A stretch of DNA of 15,362 nt, taken from CAMCQY01 sp044370415. GTDB lineage: Bacteria > Planctomycetota > Planctomycetia > Pirellulales > UBA1268. The DNA lies in assembly GCA_044370415.1 (NCBI GenBank), contig JBILVO010000101.1:1-15362 (forward strand), in the 5' to 3' direction. The notes under the pieces were generated by a model. That model had not been told where the DNA came from, ran no database searches, and worked only from the letters and a program-made list of their open reading frames with translations. Every line of letters starts with the position of its first letter. Position 1 is the stretch's first letter. Position numbers and translations under genes: made by a program. This document shows, piece by piece, positions 11,789 through 15,362 of the stretch.

Positions 11789-14700
11789 ATGGCCACAGGC
11801 AGTCTTCCCTCACCCGGCTTCTTCAACGCCCGAGACGCCTCCGCCAGCCGACCGGCGGCGGCCGGAGACTCCCTGGCATGGCACGCCCTGCGGGCGATGG
11901 GCTCGCTCAAGATCACGGTCGTGATGTTCCTGGCGGGCATCTTCCTGCTGTTCGTCGGCACGCTCGCCCAGGACGAGAAGAACCTGCCCGAGGTGAAGCA
12001 GGAGTACTTCAACAGCTGGGTCGCGCACGTGCCCTTCTCGGACTTCTTTCCCGTGACGATCTTCGGCCCATCGACGCTCACCGGATGGTTCCCGTTTCCG
12101 GGCGGGGCCACGATCGGGGCCGTCCTGCTCGCGAACCTGATCGCGGCGAAGCTGACGCGGTTCCAGGTGCACGCCTCCGGTTCCCGACTCGCCCTCGGCA
12201 CGGCGGTGACCGCCGTCGGCGGGCTGCTGACCCTGCTGGTCATCCTCAGCGGTCACTACGCCGACGGCCTCCAGGGCCGCCCGCCCGTCGACTACGGCAC
12301 GGTCTGGCGGCTCGTGCAGGCGACGGCGGTGCTGCTGGCCGCGGGCCTCGCCTGGGCGGCCGTGGCGGGCGGCGATCTGCGGCGGCTCACCCGCGTGGCG
12401 CTGGCGATCGCCGCCGCCGCGACGGGCGTGGTCGCCGTGCTGAGCATCTTCGGCGGCGAGGGCTGGCGGATGGGCGAGCCGGGGCTGCGGATCATGTGGC
12501 AGCTCATCCAGTCGAGCGTCGCGGCGCTCATCCTGCTCGCGGGCCTGATCCTGGTGTTCGGCAGGCGGGGGGGCAACGTCCTGATCCATATCGGTGTCGG
12601 CCTGCTGATGCTCGGCCAGTTCGCCTTCGGCGACCGTCAGATCGAGGAGCGGATGGCGCTCGTGGAGGGGCAAACGAGCAACGTGGCGCTGCGAACCGAC
12701 GAGACGGAGCTGGCCGTCATCCGCCCCGCCGAGGGCGATCAGGACAGCGTCACGGTGATCTCCGGCCGGCTGCTGAAGGCCCGCGCCGGTGGCCCGCCGA
12801 TCGTCGCGGCCGACCTGCCGTTCGACGTCGACGTGGTGTCGTACTTCCCCAACTCCGACATCATCCGAGTGGGGCCTGTCGCGCCGAACCCGGCCACCGC
12901 CGGACTCGGCAAGGGCTGGCTGGCCAGCGACAAGGCCCCGGAGGGGGGCGCCAGCTCGCGGACCAACATCGCCTCGGCCTACGTGCGGCTACGGAATCGC
13001 GCCACCGGCGCGGAACTCGGCACGTTCCTCGTGAGCCAGTTCCTCAACGATCAGGCCCAGATCTTCATGGGCGGCAACCCCGACGAGATGGACACCGTCG
13101 ACGTGGACGGCACGCCCTGCCGGCTGCAGCTGCGGTTTCGTCGCGAGTACAAGCCCTACGCGGTCACGCTCACCGACGTGCGACGGATCAACTACGGCGC
13201 CAGCGAGACGCCCCGCGACTTCTCGTCCTACGTCACCTTCACCGATGCGGCCACCGACGCCAAGCAAGACGGCCGCATCTGGATGAACAACCCCGTCCGC
13301 TACCGCGGCGAAACCTTCTACCAGAGCCAGTACTCGCAGGTGAAGCTCCCCGACGGCACGCCCGGCGAGATGACCGGCCTGCAGGTGGTGGAGAACGCCG
13401 GCTGGCTGATCCCCTACGTCGCCTGCGTCCTCGCGCTGTGGGGCATGCTCGCCCACTTCGGCGGGACGTTCCTCCGGTTCGCCGACCGCTACGATCGCGG
13501 CCTCACCGGCGTCACGGCCGCGGAGGCGCCGGCTCCCCGCGGCACGCGGCCCGACGGCCGGATGGGCCGGGGCACCGCGGCGGCTCGGGGGGAGTCACTG
13601 ACAGTCGGCCTGCTCGCCCCGGCGCTCGCCCTCGGGCTCGTGGCGGTGGTGTGCCTGGGCGCGCTGCGCGACCGCGGCGGCAAGCAGGGGAGCCACGACT
13701 GGCGCACGGCCGGAACCCTGCCCATGCTCCACGAGGGCCGGATCAAGCCGCTCGACACGGTGGCCCGCAACACGCTGCAGGCGCTCGGCGGCCGCACGAG
13801 CGTGATCGTGCCCGAGAAGGCCGAGCCGAGCGGTCCCGCCCGCCCCGCCGACCTGCCGACGGGAACGGTGCCGGCGACGCACTGGCTGCTGGGCATGATG
13901 TCGGGCGCCGAATGGGTGGAGCACGCGCCGGTGTTCCGCATCGACGCCAAGGAGGTGACCGACCTCTTCGACCTGCCGAGGCGAAAGGGGTATCGCTACA
14001 GCCACGCCGAGCTCGAGGCGGGACTGCCGAAGCTGCGGAAGCAGCTCGAAGGGATGCGGGACAAGATGCCGGAGCAATTCAGCTTTCCCGAGAAGAAGTA
14101 CGACGAGATCAACCGGAAGCTCATGACGTACGACCTCCTGCAGATCGCATACGAGACGCCCCGGCTGCCAGAGATCGGCGAGGGGGACGAGGCGCGGACC
14201 GAGATGCTCAGGCAGATGGAGCGGATCATGCAGATGGCCCGGCGGATCGAGGCGAGCCACCCGCCGGCGATACTGCCGCCTCGGGCGACGGCTGCCATGC
14301 GGGCCGATGCCGCCGGCGAGCGTCCGGAGGAATGGCAGGCTGCCTATCCGGCCTGGGTGACGGCGATCGTGGGCAGGCTGCTCTCCGGCCGGCCCGGACA
14401 GCCGGCCTTCGAGGTTCATCCGGGACTGTTGCCGCTCGGCGAACTGCTCGGCGCTGTGGGCAGGCCCGCGGCCGAATTCAACGAGGCGCTGCGGGCCTTC
14501 TCCGCCGCGACGGCGGCGCTGCCGGACGTGCGGGAGTCGGGCGGCAAGTCCGCGTTCGAGGCCTGGCTCAACCGATTCAACCCGACCGACCTCGCCAAGT
14601 GGCTCTACGTCCTGGCAGGAGTCGTGTGCTTCTCGAGCTTTCTGTCCTGGAGAAAGCCGCTCAACAGCTTCGCGTTCTGGCTGCTCGCGGCCACGCTGGT

Positions 14701-15362
14701 GCTCCACACGTTCGCGCTGGGCAGCCGCATCTACCTCACGGGCCGCCCGCCGGTGGTGAACCTCTACTCCTCGGCGGTGTTCATCGGCTGGGCGTGTGTC
14801 CTCGCCGGGCTCGCGCTCGAGGCGCTGCACGCCAACGGCATCGGCAACCTCGTGGCGGCGATCAGCGGCGCGGCGACGCTGCTGGTCGCCTACGGGCTCG
14901 ACTCGGGCGACACCATGCACGTGCTGCAGGCCGTGCTCGACACACAGTTCTGGCTCTCCACCCACGTCATCACGGTCACGCTCGGCTACGGCGCGACCTT
15001 CCTGGCGGGCGTGCTCGGCATCTTCTCGATCGTCCACCGCATTGCGGCCACCTGGTTTCCCGTCTGGTTCGCGGGCCGGTCGGCGGCTACGCCGCAGCAG
15101 CGGCTCGCCACGCGGCAGCAGCAGGAACAGCTCTACCGGATGACCTACGGCGTCGTCTGCTTCGCGCTCTTCTTCAGCTTCATCGGCACTGTGCTGGGCG
15201 GCCTGTGGGCCGACGACAGCTGGGGCCGCTTCTGGGGCTGGGATCCGAAGGAAAACGGCGCGCTGATGATCGTGCTCTGGAACGCCGCCGCCTTGCACGC
15301 CCGGTGGGACCGCTGGATCGGCCAGCGCGGCTTCGCGCTCTTCGCCATCGGCGGCAACATTA
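11789..15362 (+). CDS. ccsBA: ResB-CcsA fusion cytochrome c synthase (System II), 3' end missing
   Basis: 1191 codons are open from ATG 11789 (GGAG about 9 nt upstream) to the window edge without a stop. Residues of about 35-560 are ResB/Ccs1-like: a first span with MGSLKITVVMFLAGIFLLFVGT, further spans to about 278, a large extracytoplasmic domain, and a span near 538-556. Spans resume at about 605-625. A polar stretch of about 295 residues (636-930) opens with LPMLHEGRIKPLDTVAR. From about 935 comes the CcsA part, with several spans and the haem-handling WWD-type motif DDSWGRFWGWDPKEN (1142-1156). H267, H1059 and H1170 are plausible haem-ligand histidines; a last periplasmic His of the family would lie beyond the window. 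The protein should export haem and attach it to CXXCH cytochromes in the inner membrane. Its fused form and length match planctomycete-type synthases. Confidence 0.9.
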   Translation, partial: MATGSLPSPGFFNARDASASRPAAAGDSLAWHALRAMGSLKITVVMFLAGIFLLFVGTLAQDEKNLPEVKQEYFNSWVAHVPFSDFFPVTIFGPSTLTGWFPFPGGATIGAVLLANLIAAKLTRFQVHASGSRLALGTAVTAVGGLLTLLVILSGHYADGLQGRPPVDYGTVWRLVQATAVLLAAGLAWAAVAGGDLRRLTRVALAIAAAATGVVAVLSIFGGEGWRMGEPGLRIMWQLIQSSVAALILLAGLILVFGRRGGNVLIHIGVGLLMLGQFAFGDRQIEERMALVEGQTSNVALRTDETELAVIRPAEGDQDSVTVISGRLLKARAGGPPIVAADLPFDVDVVSYFPNSDIIRVGPVAPNPATAGLGKGWLASDKAPEGGASSRTNIASAYVRLRNRATGAELGTFLVSQFLNDQAQIFMGGNPDEMDTVDVDGTPCRLQLRFRREYKPYAVTLTDVRRINYGASETPRDFSSYVTFTDAATDAKQDGRIWMNNPVRYRGETFYQSQYSQVKLPDGTPGEMTGLQVVENAGWLIPYVACVLALWGMLAHFGGTFLRFADRYDRGLTGVTAAEAPAPRGTRPDGRMGRGTAAARGESLTVGLLAPALALGLVAVVCLGALRDRGGKQGSHDWRTAGTLPMLHEGRIKPLDTVARNTLQALGGRTSVIVPEKAEPSGPARPADLPTGTVPATHWLLGMMSGAEWVEHAPVFRIDAKEVTDLFDLPRRKGYRYSHAELEAGLPKLRKQLEGMRDKMPEQFSFPEKKYDEINRKLMTYDLLQIAYETPRLPEIGEGDEARTEMLRQMERIMQMARRIEASHPPAILPPRATAAMRADAAGERPEEWQAAYPAWVTAIVGRLLSGRPGQPAFEVHPGLLPLGELLGAVGRPAAEFNEALRAFSAATAALPDVRESGGKSAFEAWLNRFNPTDLAKWLYVLAGVVCFSSFLSWRKPLNSFAFWLLAATLVLHTFALGSRIYLTGRPPVVNLYSSAVFIGWACVLAGLALEALHANGIGNLVAAISGAATLLVAYGLDSGDTMHVLQAVLDTQFWLSTHVITVTLGYGATFLAGVLGIFSIVHRIAATWFPVWFAGRSAATPQQRLATRQQQEQLYRMTYGVVCFALFFSFIGTVLGGLWADDSWGRFWGWDPKENGALMIVLWNAAALHARWDRWIGQRGFALFAIGGNI

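Noticed and set aside
11810..12673. Open frame of 287 codons on the minus strand
   Set aside because: Antisense to the ResB part of the cytochrome c synthase; low-complexity charged composition typical of a shadow frame.
13595..15298. Long open frame of 567 codons on the minus strand, rich in Arg and His
   Set aside because: It lies wholly antisense to the well-supported CcsBA gene, whose domains and motifs are intact. Its composition is what GC-biased third bases give when read backwards.

Overview
The window is a GC-rich bacterial chromosome segment with strongly GC-biased third codon positions. Its gene content points to the Planctomycetes, probably a Pirellulales- or Lacipirellulaceae-like lineage. 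The signs are a giant fused System II cytochrome c synthase, ExbB/ExbD-like proteins with long periplasmic domains, a membrane-tethered excisionase-type HTH protein and several short conserved-looking proteins of unknown role. The phylum is an inference; no rRNA or other marker gene is present.

Layout: (1) 1-477 (+) is the 3' end of a beta-barrel-like outer-membrane protein. (2) 637-1920 (+) is an unusual fusion of a phytanoyl-CoA-dioxygenase-like Fe(II)/2-oxoglutarate oxygenase with a C-terminal Rieske [2Fe-2S] domain. (3) 1940-2065 is a compact, three-hairpin, MITE-like element in the gap between two converging genes. It begins and ends with CTAG, and the second CTAG supplies the stop codon of the next gene. 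(4) 8779 down to 2062 (-) is a tightly packed cluster read right to left: a MotA/TolQ/ExbB-type proton-channel subunit with a long cytoplasmic tail, two different ExbD/TolR-like subunits, a PstS-like periplasmic binding protein, and a secreted PDZ-YbaY-DUF4214-like protein. (5) 8780-9177 is the divergent regulatory region. (6) 9178-10900 (+) holds a small single-span protein and an excisionase/MerR-type HTH protein with a long acidic linker and a C-terminal membrane anchor. (7) 11182-15362 (+) holds a small predicted lipoprotein followed 28 nt later by a ResB-CcsA (CcsBA) cytochrome c synthase that runs off the window.

How the genes may work together: the minus-strand cluster looks like an envelope machine driven by the proton motive force. 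One ExbD-like subunit keeps the membrane Asp expected to carry the proton (FLDV, D19), while its partner has Ala at the same position (FLAV, A19). This suggests a heteromeric stator with a single active site. The PstS-like and PDZ proteins would act in the periplasm, as sensor or substrate-handling parts. The tethered HTH protein, encoded divergently next door, is a possible regulator. This cluster is the best candidate here for a poorly described system. The CcsBA module is separate and serves cytochrome c maturation.
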